DNA of 64,000 nucleotides. Source: Siphonodentalium dalli. Taxonomy: Eukaryota; Mollusca; Scaphopoda; Gadilida; Siphonodentaliidae. The stretch lies in NCBI GenBank assembly GCA_032622095.1, contig CP136068.1, forward strand, positions 187,541,309 to 187,605,308. Reading direction: 5' to 3'. Position 1 is the stretch's first letter; the number at the start of each line of letters is the position of its first letter. The notes beneath the pieces were generated by a model that saw nothing but the letters and a program-made list of their open reading frames with translations, was not told the origin of the DNA and did not search any database. Below, piece by piece: positions 21,815 to 33,860 of this stretch. Both the position numbers and the translations under genes were made by a program.

Positions 21815-24800
21815 AATATACTAAAGCATCATCAACGAGTAGTTCCCATAGGAATTGTTCAGATAATAAGTTCAACAAACGACTTATATATATATGGTCT
21901 TATTATCTGAACATTTTCTATGGGATAACTACTCATCAATGATGCTTTAGTATAGAAAGGGTTAAACTTATTATCTGAACATGTCCTATGTGAACTACTC
22001 ATCAATGATGCTTTAGTATAGAACGGGTTAAACTTATTATCAGAACATTTCCTATGTGAACTACTCGTCAATGTTGCCTTAGACTGCCTTATTAAAGAAC
22101 GGGTTAAACTTATTATCTAAACATTTCCTATGGGATAACTACTCATCAATGATGCTTTAGTATAGAGAGGGTTAAACTTATTATCTAAACGTTTCCTATG
22201 TGAACTACTCATCAATGATGCTTTGGTATAGAAATGGTTAAAATTATTATCTTAACATTTCCTATGTGAACTACTCATCAATGATGCTTTATTATAGAAA
22301 GGGTTAAAATTATTATCTGAACATGTCCTATGTGAACTACTCATCAATGATGCTTTAGTATAGAGAGGGTTAAACTTACTATCTGAACATTACCTTTGTA
22401 ACTACTCGCCCAATGATGCTTTAGTATAGAAAGGGTTAAACTTACTATCTGAACATTTCCTATGTGAACTACTCATCAATGATGCTTTAGACTGCCTTAT
22501 TATAGAACGGGTTAAACTTATTATCTAAACATTTCCTATGGGATAACTACTCATCAATGATGCTTTAGTATAGAAAGGGTTAATCTTATTATCTAAACGT
22601 TTCCTATGTGAACTACTCGTCAATGATGCTTTAGTATAGAACGGGTTAAACTTATTATCAGAACATTTCCTATGTGAAATACTCGTCAATGTTGCCTTAG
22701 ACTGCCTTATTATAGAACGGGTTAAAATTATTATCTGAACATTTCCTATGTGAACTACTCGTCAATGATGCCTTATTATAGAAAGGGTTAAACTTATTAT
22801 CTGAACATGTCCTATGTGAACTACGCATTAATGATGCTTTAGTATAGAAAGGGTTAAAATTATTATCTGAACATGTCCTATGTGAACTACGCATTAATGA
22901 TGCTTTAGTATAGAAAGGGTTAAACTTACTATCTGAACATTTCCTTTGTGAACTACTCATCAATGATGCCTTAGACTGCCTTATTATAGAACGGGTTAAA
23001 CTTATTATCTAAACATTTCCTATGGGATAACTACTCATCAATGATGCTTTAGTATAGAAAGGGTTAAACTTATTATCTAAACGTTTCCTATGTGAACTAC
23101 TCGTCAATGATGCTTTAGTATAGAACGGGTTAAACTTATTATCAGAACATTTCCTATGTGAAATACTCGTCAATGTTGCCTTAGACTGCCTTATTATAGA
23201 ACGGGTTAAAATTATTATCTGAACATTTCCTATGTGAACTACTCGTCAATGATGCTTTAGTATAGAAAGGGTTAAAATTATTATCTGAACATGTCCTATG
23301 TGAACTACGCATTAATGATGCTTTAGTATAGGAAGGGTTAAACTTGTTATCAGAACATTTCCTATGTGAACTACTCGTCAATGTTGCCTTAGACTGCCTT
23401 ATTATAGAACGGGTTAAACTTATTATCAGAACATTTCCTATGTGAACTACTCGTCAATGATGCTTTAGTATAGAAAGGGTTAAACTTATTATCTGATCAT
23501 TTCATATGGGATAACTACTCGTCAATGATGCTTTAGTATAGAAAGGGTTAAAATTATTATCTAAACATTTCCTATGTGAACTACTCGTCAATGTTGCCTT
23601 AGACTGCCTTATTATAGAACGGGTTAAACTTATTATCAGAACATTTCCTATGTGAACTACTCGTCAATGTTGCCTTTGACTGCCTTATTATAGAACGGGT
23701 TAAACTTATTATCAGAACATTTCCTATGGGATAACTACTCATCAATGATGCTTTAGTATAGGAAGGGTTAAAATTATTATCTGAACATTTCCTTTGTGAA
23801 CTACTCGTCAACGATGCTTTAGTATATATAGAACGGGTTAAAATTATTATCAGAACATTTCCTTTGTGAACTACTCGTCAATGATGTTTCAGTATAGAGA
23901 GGGGTAAAATTATTATCTGAACATGTCCTATGTGAACTACTCGTCAATGATGCTTTAGTATAGAGAGGGTTAAAATTATTATCTGAACATGTCCTATGTG
24001 AACTATTCATCAATGATGCTTTAGTATAGAGAGGGTTAAAATTATTATCTGAACATGTCCTATGTGAACTACTCGTCAATGATGCTTTAGTATAGAAAGG
24101 GTTAAAATTATTATCAGAACATTTCCTTTGTGAACTACTCATCAATGATGCTTCAGTATAGAGAGGGTTAAAATTATTATCTGAACATTTCCTTTGTGAA
24201 CTACTCGTCAATGATGCTTTAGTATAGGAAGGGTTAAACTTATTATCAGAACATTTCCTATGTGAACTACTCGTCAATGATGCTTTAGTATAGGAAGGGT
24301 TAAACTTGTTATCAGAACATTTCCTATGTGAACTACTCATCAATGATGATTTAGTATAGAACGGGTTAAACTTATTATCAGAACATTTCCTATGTGAACT
24401 ACTCGTCAATGATGCTTTAGTATAGAAAGGGTTAAACTTATTATCTGAACATTTCCTTTGTGAACTACTCGTCAATGATGCTTTAGTATAGAAAGGGTTA
24501 AAATTATTATCTGATCATTTCCTATGTGAACTACGCATTAATGATGCTTTAGTATAGAAAGGGTTAAACTTATTATCAGAACATTTCCTATGGGATAACT
24601 ACTCATCAATGATGCTTTAGTATAGAACGGGTTAAACTTATTATCTGAACATTTCCTTTGTGACAATAACTCATCAATGATGCTTTAGTATAGAACGGGT
24701 TAAACTTATTATCTGAACATGTCCTATGTGAACTACGCATTAATGATGCTTTAGTATAGAAAGGGTTAAACTTATTATCTGAACATTTCCTTTGTGAACT

Positions 24801-24990
24801 ACTCGCCAATGATGCTTTAGTATAGAGAGGGTTAAACTTACTATCTGAACATTTCCTTTGTGAACTACTCGTCAATGATGCTTTAGTATAGAAAGGGTTA
24901 AACTTATTATCAGAACATTTCCTATGTGAACTACTCGTCAATGATGCTTTAGTATAGAACGGGTTAAACTTATTATCAGAACATTTCCTA
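21815..24990 (-). repeat. 66-bp satellite, left block
   Basis: Monomer (minus strand): CTATACTAAAGCATCATTGA, CGAGTAGTTCACATAGGAAA, TGTTCAGATAATAAGTTTAA, CCCTTT. The left edge is a hairpin: 21817-21875 holds one monomer on the plus strand and 21893-21955 its complement, joined by TTCAACAAACGACTTATATA. A recurring variant inserts GACTGCCTTATTATAGAA after GCTTTA. Because 66 is 3 x 22, minus-strand frames stay open for long stretches (up to 218 codons) as a 22-residue repeat. That follows from the period and is not evidence of a gene. Confidence 0.96.
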
Positions 24991-26655
24991 AGGGTCGAAA
25001 CATGATATGACATGCGCTTAGCGTGGCATATAGTCAGCAAACTGCAACTGAAGACGGTCTTATCAAAACATTCTGGCATCTTTTTAACTCATTGGGAGAA
25101 TTTTTCAAAAACCTAGAAATTCTACTTTTGGCATTAAATGAATCTTATTTCGATGGGGTACGTTCTAAAACTATTTTCAAAATTCTAATAAACCGCTCCA
25201 GGGTCCAGCTTCCACCTCAAAATTCATGTCATCAGAACGAGGAGCAAATTGTCTGCGGGAAATTGGGACCTTGGTCATCATCACACGTAGCCTCGAATCT
25301 TCTTTAATATGCATACAGCAGACAACCTCCCCTTTCTTTTGACATCCATGCATTTGTGAACCACCTTCATTTTGTGGGGAAATTATATGACAGATAGGTT
25401 GAAAGCCGTTAATTCTTTCACTATACTTATGTTGACAAACGGAAAGGCCGCAAGGTCCGTCAGCCAATGCTCCATTCTGACTTTTTATTGTCATTCTGGA
25501 AGGCTAGGTGTGTTTTTTCGTGCATATATATGTATATATATAATATTATTATCTCTACCCATATAATAATTGTTGTGAGATATAATGCTCACTTACATTT
25601 ATCTTAAGTATATAATCTAACCCTTTATATTATGCTTCATAATCCTAAGGTAATAATTTACTGGTGTTAGTGAGTACTTTCCAGCATGCATACATCTCAC
25701 AATAAGATGTATTACCCCATGTACTCATCTAAATTAATTATTCGAAATCTTGTTTAAGTGTTTAACCACCACCTATATGTCACATAGTCATATACTGATT
25801 GTAATATGTAAAGATACTTCATGATGACAGATATGATAGCTATATATAGCTAACTTGGTCACATAAAGAGCGTTTAACAATATAATATAGAGAGCGTTTA
25901 ACTCTAGTTATACCTACCGTGTATATATTATAATACTATATGGTGTACCACCCATACCGCATACACACGATAACTTGGATAACGCTATGTATATATGTTC
26001 CCGAATACTATACTAATCATCTACAATTGTTGGGAAGTACATTCCAACTTGCATACCTCTTACTAGTATAAGATTCGTGTTAAATACCTCTTATAAGATT
26101 CGTGTTAAATATATGTGACACTTATCGGTTTGTAATATGAAGAGTGGTGATGTGGTGGGATCCGCATCATATATTACTTAAATAACAACGTAGGGTTGTA
26201 TATGAGCACATATACCCACATATACCTATATATATATACATAGATACTGTACTTGCATGGGCGCGTATATATCAACCCATTGAGATTACAAGGCCATATA
26301 AATAGCGTTTTACTAATATATATTACGTTTTATATGGGATACACTGTATAACCCTTTCCGTGTCACGCATATGTAATTGTTTCCAAACTTGCGGGGGGAC
26401 TATACTACCACTTTATATAGACCGTACATTTTGCACCGACCGGTATCAATTGTGTGTAAAATTCTTATGACAAATGCGTTCTTAGCCGTTTTACTTTTTT
26501 CTTTAGTTGACTTTCTAAAAGGCCTTCTGGTCCACCTGCCAGCACATTACTTTGACTTTTCTCTGTCTTTCTAGTGTGCTAGGTGTGGGGTCGCTAACCT
26601 TGACAGTTCTGCTACCTGGTCAGACACCCCCTTACCTTATATGGTTACACATAAA
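24991..26655. other. Non-satellite island inside the 66-bp array
   Basis: About 1.66 kb with no 66-bp monomers, entered at AACATTTCCTAAGGGTCGAA and left at ACATAAAAACATTTCCTATG. 25000-25500 has ordinary composition and overlapping open frames on both strands with no domain I recognise. 25500-26350 is AT-rich with TATATA tracts, and a near-duplicate lies at 26066-26105 (TAAGATTCGTGTTAAATA). I see no terminal repeats or target duplication, so it may be trapped original sequence or an unclassified insertion. Confidence 0.6.
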
Positions 26656-29600
26656 AACATTTCCTATGGGATAACTACTCATCAATGATGCTTTAGTATA
26701 GAACGGGTTAAACTTATTATCTAAACATTTCCTATGTGAACTACTCGTCAATGTTGCCTTAGACTGCCTTATTATAGAACGGGTTAAACTTATTATCTAA
26801 ACATTTCCTATGGGATAACTACTCATCAATGATGCTTTAGTATAGAAAGGGTTAAACTTATTATCAGAACATTTCCTATGTGAACTACTCGTCAATGATG
26901 CTTTAGTATAGAACGGGTTAAACTTATTATCTGATCATTTCCTTTGTGAACTACTCGTCAATGATGCTTTAGTATAGAAAGGGTTAAACTTATTATCTGA
27001 ACATTTCCTTTGTGAACTACTCGTCAATGATGCTTTAGTATTATAGAACGGGTTAAACTTATTATCTAAACATTTCCTATGGGATAACTACTCATCAATG
27101 ATGCTTTATTATAGAAAGGGTTAAAATTATTATCTGAACATGTCCTATGTGAACTACGCATTAATGATGCTTTAGTATAGAAAGGGTTAAACTTATTATC
27201 TGAACATTTCCTTTGTGAACTACTCGTCAATGATGCTTTAGTATAGAACGGGTTAAACTTATTATCTAAACATTTCCTATGTGAACTACTCATCAATGAT
27301 GCTTTAGTATAGAAAGGGTTAAACTTATTATCTGAACATTTCCTTTGTGAACTACTCGTCAATGATGCTTTAGTATAGAAAGGGTTAAACTTATTATCAG
27401 AACATTTCCTATGTGAACTACTCGTCAATGTTGCCTTAGACTGCCTTATTATAGAACGGGTTAAACTTATTATCTAAACATTTCCTATGGGATAACTACT
27501 CATCAATGATGCTTTAGTATAGGAAGGGTTAAACTTATTATCTAAACGTTTCCTATGTGAACTACTCGTCAATGTTGCCTTTGACTGCCTTATTATAGAA
27601 CGGGTTAAACTTATTATCTGAACATTTCCTATGTGAACTACTCATCAATGATGCTTTAGTATAGAAAGGGTTAAACTTATTATCTAAACATTTCCTATGG
27701 GATAACTACTCATCAATGATGCTTTAGTATAGAAAGGGTTAAACTTATTATCTAAACATTTCCTATGGGATAACTACTCATCAATGATGCTTTAGTATAG
27801 AAAGGGTTAAACTTATTATCTGAACATTTCCTATGTGAACTACTCATCAATGATGCTTTAGTATAGAAAGGGTTAAACTTATTATCTAAACATTTCCTAT
27901 GGGATAACTACTCATCAATGATGCTTTAGTATAGAAAGGGTTAAACTTATTATCTAAACATTTCCTATGGGATAACTACTCATCAATGATGCTTTAGTAT
28001 AGAAAGGGTTAAAATTATTATCTGAACATTTCCTATAGGAAAACTACTCATCAATGATGCTTTAGTATAGAAAGGGTTAAACTTATTATCTAAACATTTC
28101 CTATATGAACTACTCATCAATGATGCTTTAGTATAGAAAGGGTTAAACTTATTATATAACATTTCCTATGGGATAATTACTCATCAATGATGCTTTATTA
28201 TAGAAAGGTTTAAAATTATTATCTGAACATGTCCTATGTGAACTACGCATTAATGATGCTTTAGTATAGAACGGGTTAAACTTACTATCTGAACATTTCC
28301 TTTGTGAACTACTCGTCAATGATGCTTTAGTATAGAGAGAGTTAAACTTATTATCAGAACATTTCCTATGTGAACTACTCGTCAATGTTGCCTTTGACTG
28401 CCTTATTATAGAACGGGTTAAACTTATTATCTAAACATTTCCTATAGGATAACTACTCATCAATGATGCTTTAGTATAGGAAGGGTTAAACTTATTATCT
28501 AAACATTTCCTATGTGAACTACTCATCAATGATGCTTTATTATAGAAAGGGTTAAACTTATTATCTAAACATTTCCTATGGGATAACTACTCATCAATGA
28601 TGCTTTAGTATAGGACGGGTTAAACTTATTATCTAAACATTTCCTATGGGATAACTACTCATCAATGATGCTTTATTATAGAAATGGTTAAACTTATTAT
28701 CTAAACATTTCCTATGGGATAACTACTCATCAATGATGCTTTAGTATAGAAAGGGTTAAAATTATTATCTAAACATTTCCTATGTGAACTACTCATCAAT
28801 GATGCTTTAGTATAGAAAGGGTTAAAATTATTATCTGAACATGTCCTATGTGAACTACGCATTAATGATGCTTTAGTATAGAAAGGGTTAAACTTACTAT
28901 CTGAACATTTCCTTTGTGAAATACTCGTCAATGATGCTTTAGACTGCCTTATTATAGAACGGGTTAAACTTATTATCTAAACATTTCCTATGGGATAACT
29001 ACTCATCATTGATGCTTTAGTATAGGAAGGGTTAAACTTATTATCTAAACGTTTCCTATGTGAACTACTCGTCAATGATGCTTTAGTATAGAACGGGTTA
29101 AACTTATTATCAGAACATTTCCTATGTGAACTACTCGTCAATGTTGCCTTTGACTGCCTTATTATAGAACGGGTTAAACTTATTATCTGAACATTTCCTA
29201 TGGGATAACTACTCATCAATGATGCTTTAGTATAGAACGGGTTAAACTTATTATCTGAACATTTCCTATTGGATAACTACTCATCAATGATGCTTTAATA
29301 TAGAACGGGTTAAACTTATTATCTAAACATTTCCTATGTGAACTACTCATCAATGATGCTTTAGTATAGGAAGGGTTAAAATTATTATCTGAACATGTCC
29401 TATGTGAACTACTCGTCAATGTTGCCTTAGACTGCCTTATTATAGAACGGGTTAAACTTATTATCTGAACATTTCCTATGGGATAACTACTCATCAATGA
29501 TGCTTTAGTATAGAACGGGTTAAACTTATTATCTGAACATTTCCTATTGGATAACTACTCATCAATGATGCTTTATTATAGAACGGGTTAAACTTATTAT

Positions 29601-32550
29601 CTAAACATTTCCTATGTGAACTACTCATCAATGATGCTTTAGTATAGGAAGGGTTAAAATTATTATCTGAACATGTCCTATGTGAACTACGCATTAATGA
29701 TGCTTTAGTATAGAAAGGGTTAAACTTACTATCTGAACATTTCCTTTGTGAACTACTCGTCAATGATGCTTTAGTATAGAAAGGGTTAAAATTATTATCT
29801 AAACAATTCCTATGTGAACTACTCATCAATGATGCTTTAGTATAGAAAGGGTTAAACTTATTATCTAAACATGTCCTATGTGAACTACGCATTAATGATG
29901 TTTAGTATAGAAAGGGTTAAACTTATTATCAGAACATTTCCTATGGGATAACTACTCATCAATGATGCTTTAGTATAGAACGGGTTAAACTTATTATCTA
30001 AACATTTCCTATGGGATAACTACTCATCAATGATGCTTTAGTATAGAAAGGGTTAAACTTATTATCAGAACATTTCCTATGTGAACTACTCGTCAATGAT
30101 GCTTTAGTATAGAGAGGGTTAAACTTATTATCAGAACATTTCCTATCTGAACTACTCATCAATGATGCTTTAGTATAGAAAGGGTTAAACTTATTATCTG
30201 AACATTTCCTATGTGAACTACTCATCAATGATGCTTTAGTATAGAAAGGGTTAAACTTATTATCTAAACGTTTCCTAAGGGAACTACTCGTCAATGATGC
30301 TTTAGTATAGAAAGGGTTAAAATTATTATCTGAACATTTCCTATGGGATAACTACTCATCAATGATGCTTTAGTATAGGACGGGTTAAACTTATTATCTA
30401 AACATTTCCTATGGGATAACTACTCATCAATGATGCTTTATTATAGAAATGGTTAAACTTATTATCTAAACATTTCCTATGGGATAACTACTCATCAATG
30501 ATGCTTTAGTATAGAAAGGGTTAAAATTATTATCTAAACATTTCCTATGTGAACTACTCATCAATGATGCTTTAGTATAGAAAGGGTTAAAATTATTATC
30601 TGAACATGTCCTATGTGAACTACGCATTAATGATGCTTTAGTATAGAAAGGGTTAAACTTACTATCTGAACATTTCCTTTGTGAACTACTCGTCAATGAT
30701 GCTTTAGACTGCCTTATTATAGAACGGGTTAAACTTATTATCTAAACATTTCCTATGGGATAACTACTCATCATTGATGCTTTAGTATAGGAAGGGTTAA
30801 ACTTATTATCTAAACGTTTCCTATGTGAACTACTCGTCAATGATGCTTTAGTATAGAACGGGTTAAACTTATTATCAGAACATTTCCTATGTGAACTACT
30901 CGTCAATGTTGCCTTTGACTGCCTTATTATAGAACGGGTTAAACTTATTATCTGAACATTTCCTATGGGATAACTACTCATCAATGATGCTTTAGTATAG
31001 AACGGGTTAAACTTATTATCTGAACATTTCCTATGGGATAACTACTCATCAATGATGCTTTAGTATAGAACGGGTTAAACTTATTATCTGAACATTTCCT
31101 ATGTGAACTACTCGTCAATGTTGCCTTAGACTGCCTTATTATAGAACGGGTTAAACTTATTATCTGAACATTTCCTATGGGATAACTACTCATCAATGAT
31201 GCTTTAGTATAGAACGGGTTAAACTTATTATCTGAACATTTCCTATTGGATAACTACTCATCAATGATGCTTTATTATAGAACGGGTTAAACTTATTATC
31301 TAAACATTTCCTATGTGAACTACTCATCAATGATGCTTTAGTATAGGAAGGGTTAAAATTATTATCTGAACATGTCCTATGTGAACTACGCATTAATGAT
31401 GCTTTAGTATAGAAAGGGTTAAACTTACTATCTGAACATTTCCTTTGTGAACTACTCGTCAATGATGCTTTAGTATAGAAAGGGTTAAAATTATTATCTA
31501 AACAATTCCTATGTGAACTACTCATCAATGATGCTTTAGTATAGAAAGGGTTAAACTTATTATCTAAACATGTCCTATGTGAACTACGCATTAATGATGC
31601 TTTAGTATAGAAAGGGTTAAACTTATTATCAGAACATTTCCTATGGGATAACTACTCATCAATGATGCTTTAGTATAGAACGGGTTAAACTTATTATCTA
31701 AACATTTCCTATGGGATAACTACTCATCAATGATGCTTTAGTATAGGAAGGGTTAAACTTATTATCTGAACATTTCCTATGTGAACTACTCGTCAATGAT
31801 GCTTTAGTATTATAGAACGGGTTAAACTTATTATCAGAACATTTCCTATCTGAACTACTCATCAATGATGCTTTAGTATAGAAAGGGTTAAACTTATTAT
31901 CTGAACATTTCCTATGTGAACTACTCGTCAATGATGCTTTAGTATAGAGAGGGTTAAACTTATTATCAGAACATTTCCTATCTGAACTACTCATCAATGA
32001 TGCTTTAGTATAGAAAGGGTTAAACTTATTATCTGAACATTTCCCATGTGAACTACTCATCAATGATGCTTTAGTATAGAAAGGGTTAAAATTATTATCT
32101 GAACATTTCCTATGGGATAACTACTCGTCAATGATGCTTTAGTATAGAAAGGGTTAAACTTATTATCAGAACATTTCATATGGGATAACTACTCATCAAT
32201 GATGCTTTAGTATAGAAAGGGTTAAACTTATTATCTAAACGTTTCCTATGTGAACTACTCGTCAATGATGCTTTAGTATAGAAAGGGTTAAAATTATTAT
32301 CTGAACATGTCCTATGTGAACTACTCATCAATGATGCTTTAGTATAGAAAGGGTTAAACTTATTATCTGAACATGTCCTATGTGAACTACTCATCAATGA
32401 TGCTTTAGTATAGAGAGGGTTAAACTTATTATCTGAACATTTCCTTTGTGAACTACTCGTCAATGATGCTTTAGTATAGAGAGGGTTAATATAATTCTTA
32501 TGGTCGTTTGTTGAACTTATTATCTGAAACTTTCCTATGGGAAACATAAA
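26656..32550 (-). repeat. 66-bp satellite, right block
   Basis: Same monomer and orientation as 21815-24990; about 90 copies. The right edge (32485-32545) has TGGTCGTTTGTTGAACTTAT then TATCTGAA, matching the edges at 570-605 and, in complement, at 21868-21890, which marks it as the original end of the unit that was amplified. Minus-strand frames of 70-132 codons are produced by the 22-codon periodicity. Confidence 0.96.
28570..31730 (-). repeat. Segmental tandem duplication inside the 66-bp array, about 1.7 kb offset
   Basis: 28570-30030 and 30335-31730 share the same order of variant monomers. The offset is 1765 bp up to about 29220-29280 and 1699 bp after 29490. The 66-bp difference means one monomer was lost from the right copy (or gained in the left). 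Diagnostic variants recur in both, for example CATTGATGC at 29007 and 30772, and AAACAATTCC at 29802 and 31501. Confidence 0.9.
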
Positions 32551-33180
32551 TGAGTCAGCTATTTTGCTGCAAAATTGAAGTTGTTAGAGGTATTCGTAAT
32601 TGAACGTTGTGGTGTTCCGGGAGTATATTATTTCTTGGTAGATCATGCCATGAATCTCTACTCTGTCTATAACGCCCGTAGAGATCATATTCCACCAGTA
32701 AAAAAACTGGGAACGATTTGACAGGGAACCTTATAAAATCGAAAAAATAACGCTGGGAATATATTTCTTTGCTCTATATTATCTGTTTCTTAATAACGTA
32801 CTTCACTGTATATAGGTGTTCCCAGGTTTTATACTGGTCGAATGTGACCTCTACGGGCGTTAGCCAGAGTAGAGATTCATGACAAGATCTAAACGTTGCG
32901 GTGATCCAGGAGTATATTATTTGCGACATTGACCAATTCATGTGTAAATATATATATACGAAGGTATAGAAATTTTGGCTGTGATTTATAATGAGCCTGT
33001 GTTGGTATAGTGTATATATGAAATATTGGGCGTTGTATATTGTTTGTTTTATTTGTTTGTTTAAATAATAAATTTGTTTGTTTATTTGTTGTTTAAATTG
33101 TTTGACTGACACCATTTTAATGGTTTGCTATGAATAAAATCTTGAATCTTGAAATTTGTTTGTTGGCAGGACCAAGAAAT
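32551..33180. repeat. Unclassified repeat with direct and inverted halves; LINE-like 3' tail
   Basis: CGTTGTGGTGTTCCGGGAGT / ATATTATTTC (32614-32643) recurs directly near 32894-32925. ATGAATCTCTACTCTG..CGCCCGTAGAG (32650-32690) recurs inverted at 32850-32880. The plus strand at 32625-32720 reads YYFLVDHAMNLYSVYNARRDH then stops; I do not recognise it. 33120-33156 (ATGAATAAAATCTTGAATCT) looks like the 3' tail of a retroposed sequence. Confidence 0.5.
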
Positions 33181-33330
33181 TAAATTAAATTTCAAGGCTG
33201 AGTTGAGTCTGACAGACCCTGATACAATCAGTCGGAAAAAAATACAAATGCAGGAGAGTTCGGAGAAATAGAAGAAGAAGAAGATTCAGAGGTGGATATA
33301 GTGGCATCTTTAGAAGCCAGCACCCACTAA
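33181..33330 (+). other. Possible decayed exon or retroelement coding scrap
   Basis: After TTTGTTGGCAG a frame runs 33 codons (FKAELSLTDPDTISRK) to a stop at TAG. A shifted frame continues with an acidic stretch (GEFGEIEEEEDSEVDIVASL) to TAA at about 33330. A run of A at 33236-33244 is a plausible frameshift site. No family recognised; it opposes the SAXO-like gene. Confidence 0.3.
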
Positions 33331-33531
33331 CAACATAAGGTTGCATAATATTAAGTTAAGGGGTGTTATGGGGGGTCTCGGTCTGATATATACAACGCGA
33401 ACTATACACATATATCAATATGCTTCTGGGTCTAGGAGGGCTGCTATTGTAAAGAGTTTTACTCAAACTGTGGTAACATAATTATACAAAAATAACATAT
33501 TATCCAACCCGACAAGAATGCATGTACCTAC
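33331..33531. other. Intron 1 start region
   Basis: No repeat recognised. The exon 1 donor GTAGGT lies on the minus strand at 33526-33531. Confidence 0.5.
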
Positions 33532-33620
33532 CCACATGTGCATACGTCCGTCACAGATATATCATCGGGAATATCGTCCAAAAACTTCTCCAAATCTGGA
33601 TCTCGAGACATTTTCTCCAT
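33532..33620 (-). CDS. SAXO: SAXO-like protein, exon 1 with start codon
   Basis: First coding exon on the minus strand. ATG is at 33618-33620, followed by 29 complete codons (MEKMSRDPDLEKFLDDIPDD, then ISVTDVCTC) and two bases GG before the donor GTAGGTA at 33531. The split codon becomes glycine with the first base of exon 2, giving VCTCG-RCKRK. The context AGAAAATGG is a reasonable eukaryotic start; a second in-frame ATG is at codon 4. Known SAXO1/2 proteins begin with a short Cys-containing CSCG-type segment followed by basic residues, which this junction reproduces; the acidic leader before it is not one I recognise. The assignment to the same gene as exons 2 and 3 depends on the phase match, the order on one strand and this junction, across a 28.9-kb intron. 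Without transcript evidence, exon 1 could belong to another gene. Confidence 0.7.
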
Positions 33621-33860
33621 TTTCTCAGATTATAATACCACCGAACGGTAGCGACTGCTGTTAATATTCCAGGTTAAATCAAATCATCTTAGAAAATGTA
33701 AAAGCTTGAAATATCCACTCGAAAATGTCAAGTCTGACTTCTTCTTTTATCAAAAGTCAATAGAGAGCTATAGACACCCGAATATTCGTAGTGCCTGTTA
33801 ACAAACCGATCGCGCGCCGGTAACTAAGGACGCTTCAATGCAGGCTATTTGATCTTATAT
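33621..33860 (-). promoter_or_regulatory. Presumed 5' UTR and promoter of the SAXO-like gene
   Basis: This stretch upstream of the start codon is free of the satellites and MITEs that fill the flanks, as expected for a promoter. No clear TATA box at a fixed distance. GGTAAC at 33819-33824, beside a CGCGCGCC stretch, is one half of an RFX X-box; the second half does not fit the consensus, so ciliary RFX control is only a possibility. Confidence 0.35.

Larger units (their letters stand above)
4621..33531 (-). other. SAXO: Intron 1 of the SAXO-like gene, about 28.9 kb
   Basis: Inferred from the phase-2 donor at 33531 and the phase-2 acceptor at 4621, and from the SAXO-like Cys/basic junction made when the exons are joined. 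It consists almost wholly of the satellites, MITEs and LINE fragment listed separately. I found no further coding exon in it. An undetected very short exon is possible but would have to preserve phase 2. Confidence 0.7.

Noticed and set aside
22697-25079. Long minus-strand frames with a 22-residue repeat (up to 218 codons) as a repeat-protein gene
   Set aside because: The frame is open because the satellite period is 66 bp; start codons are within monomers, frames end at random variants, and there is no promoter, splice or codon-bias support.
25177-25494. 105-codon minus-strand frame in the non-satellite island
   Set aside because: No recognisable domain, overlapped by plus-strand frames, and no splice or start context; left as unclassified DNA.
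32774-33115. 113-codon minus-strand frame
   Set aside because: It runs through a repeated/inverted segment and AT-rich DNA and ends in low complexity; no domain recognised.
33811-33824. RFX X-box in the SAXO promoter
   Set aside because: Only the GGTAAC half fits; the other half (CGCGCGCC) does not match the consensus at any allowed spacing.
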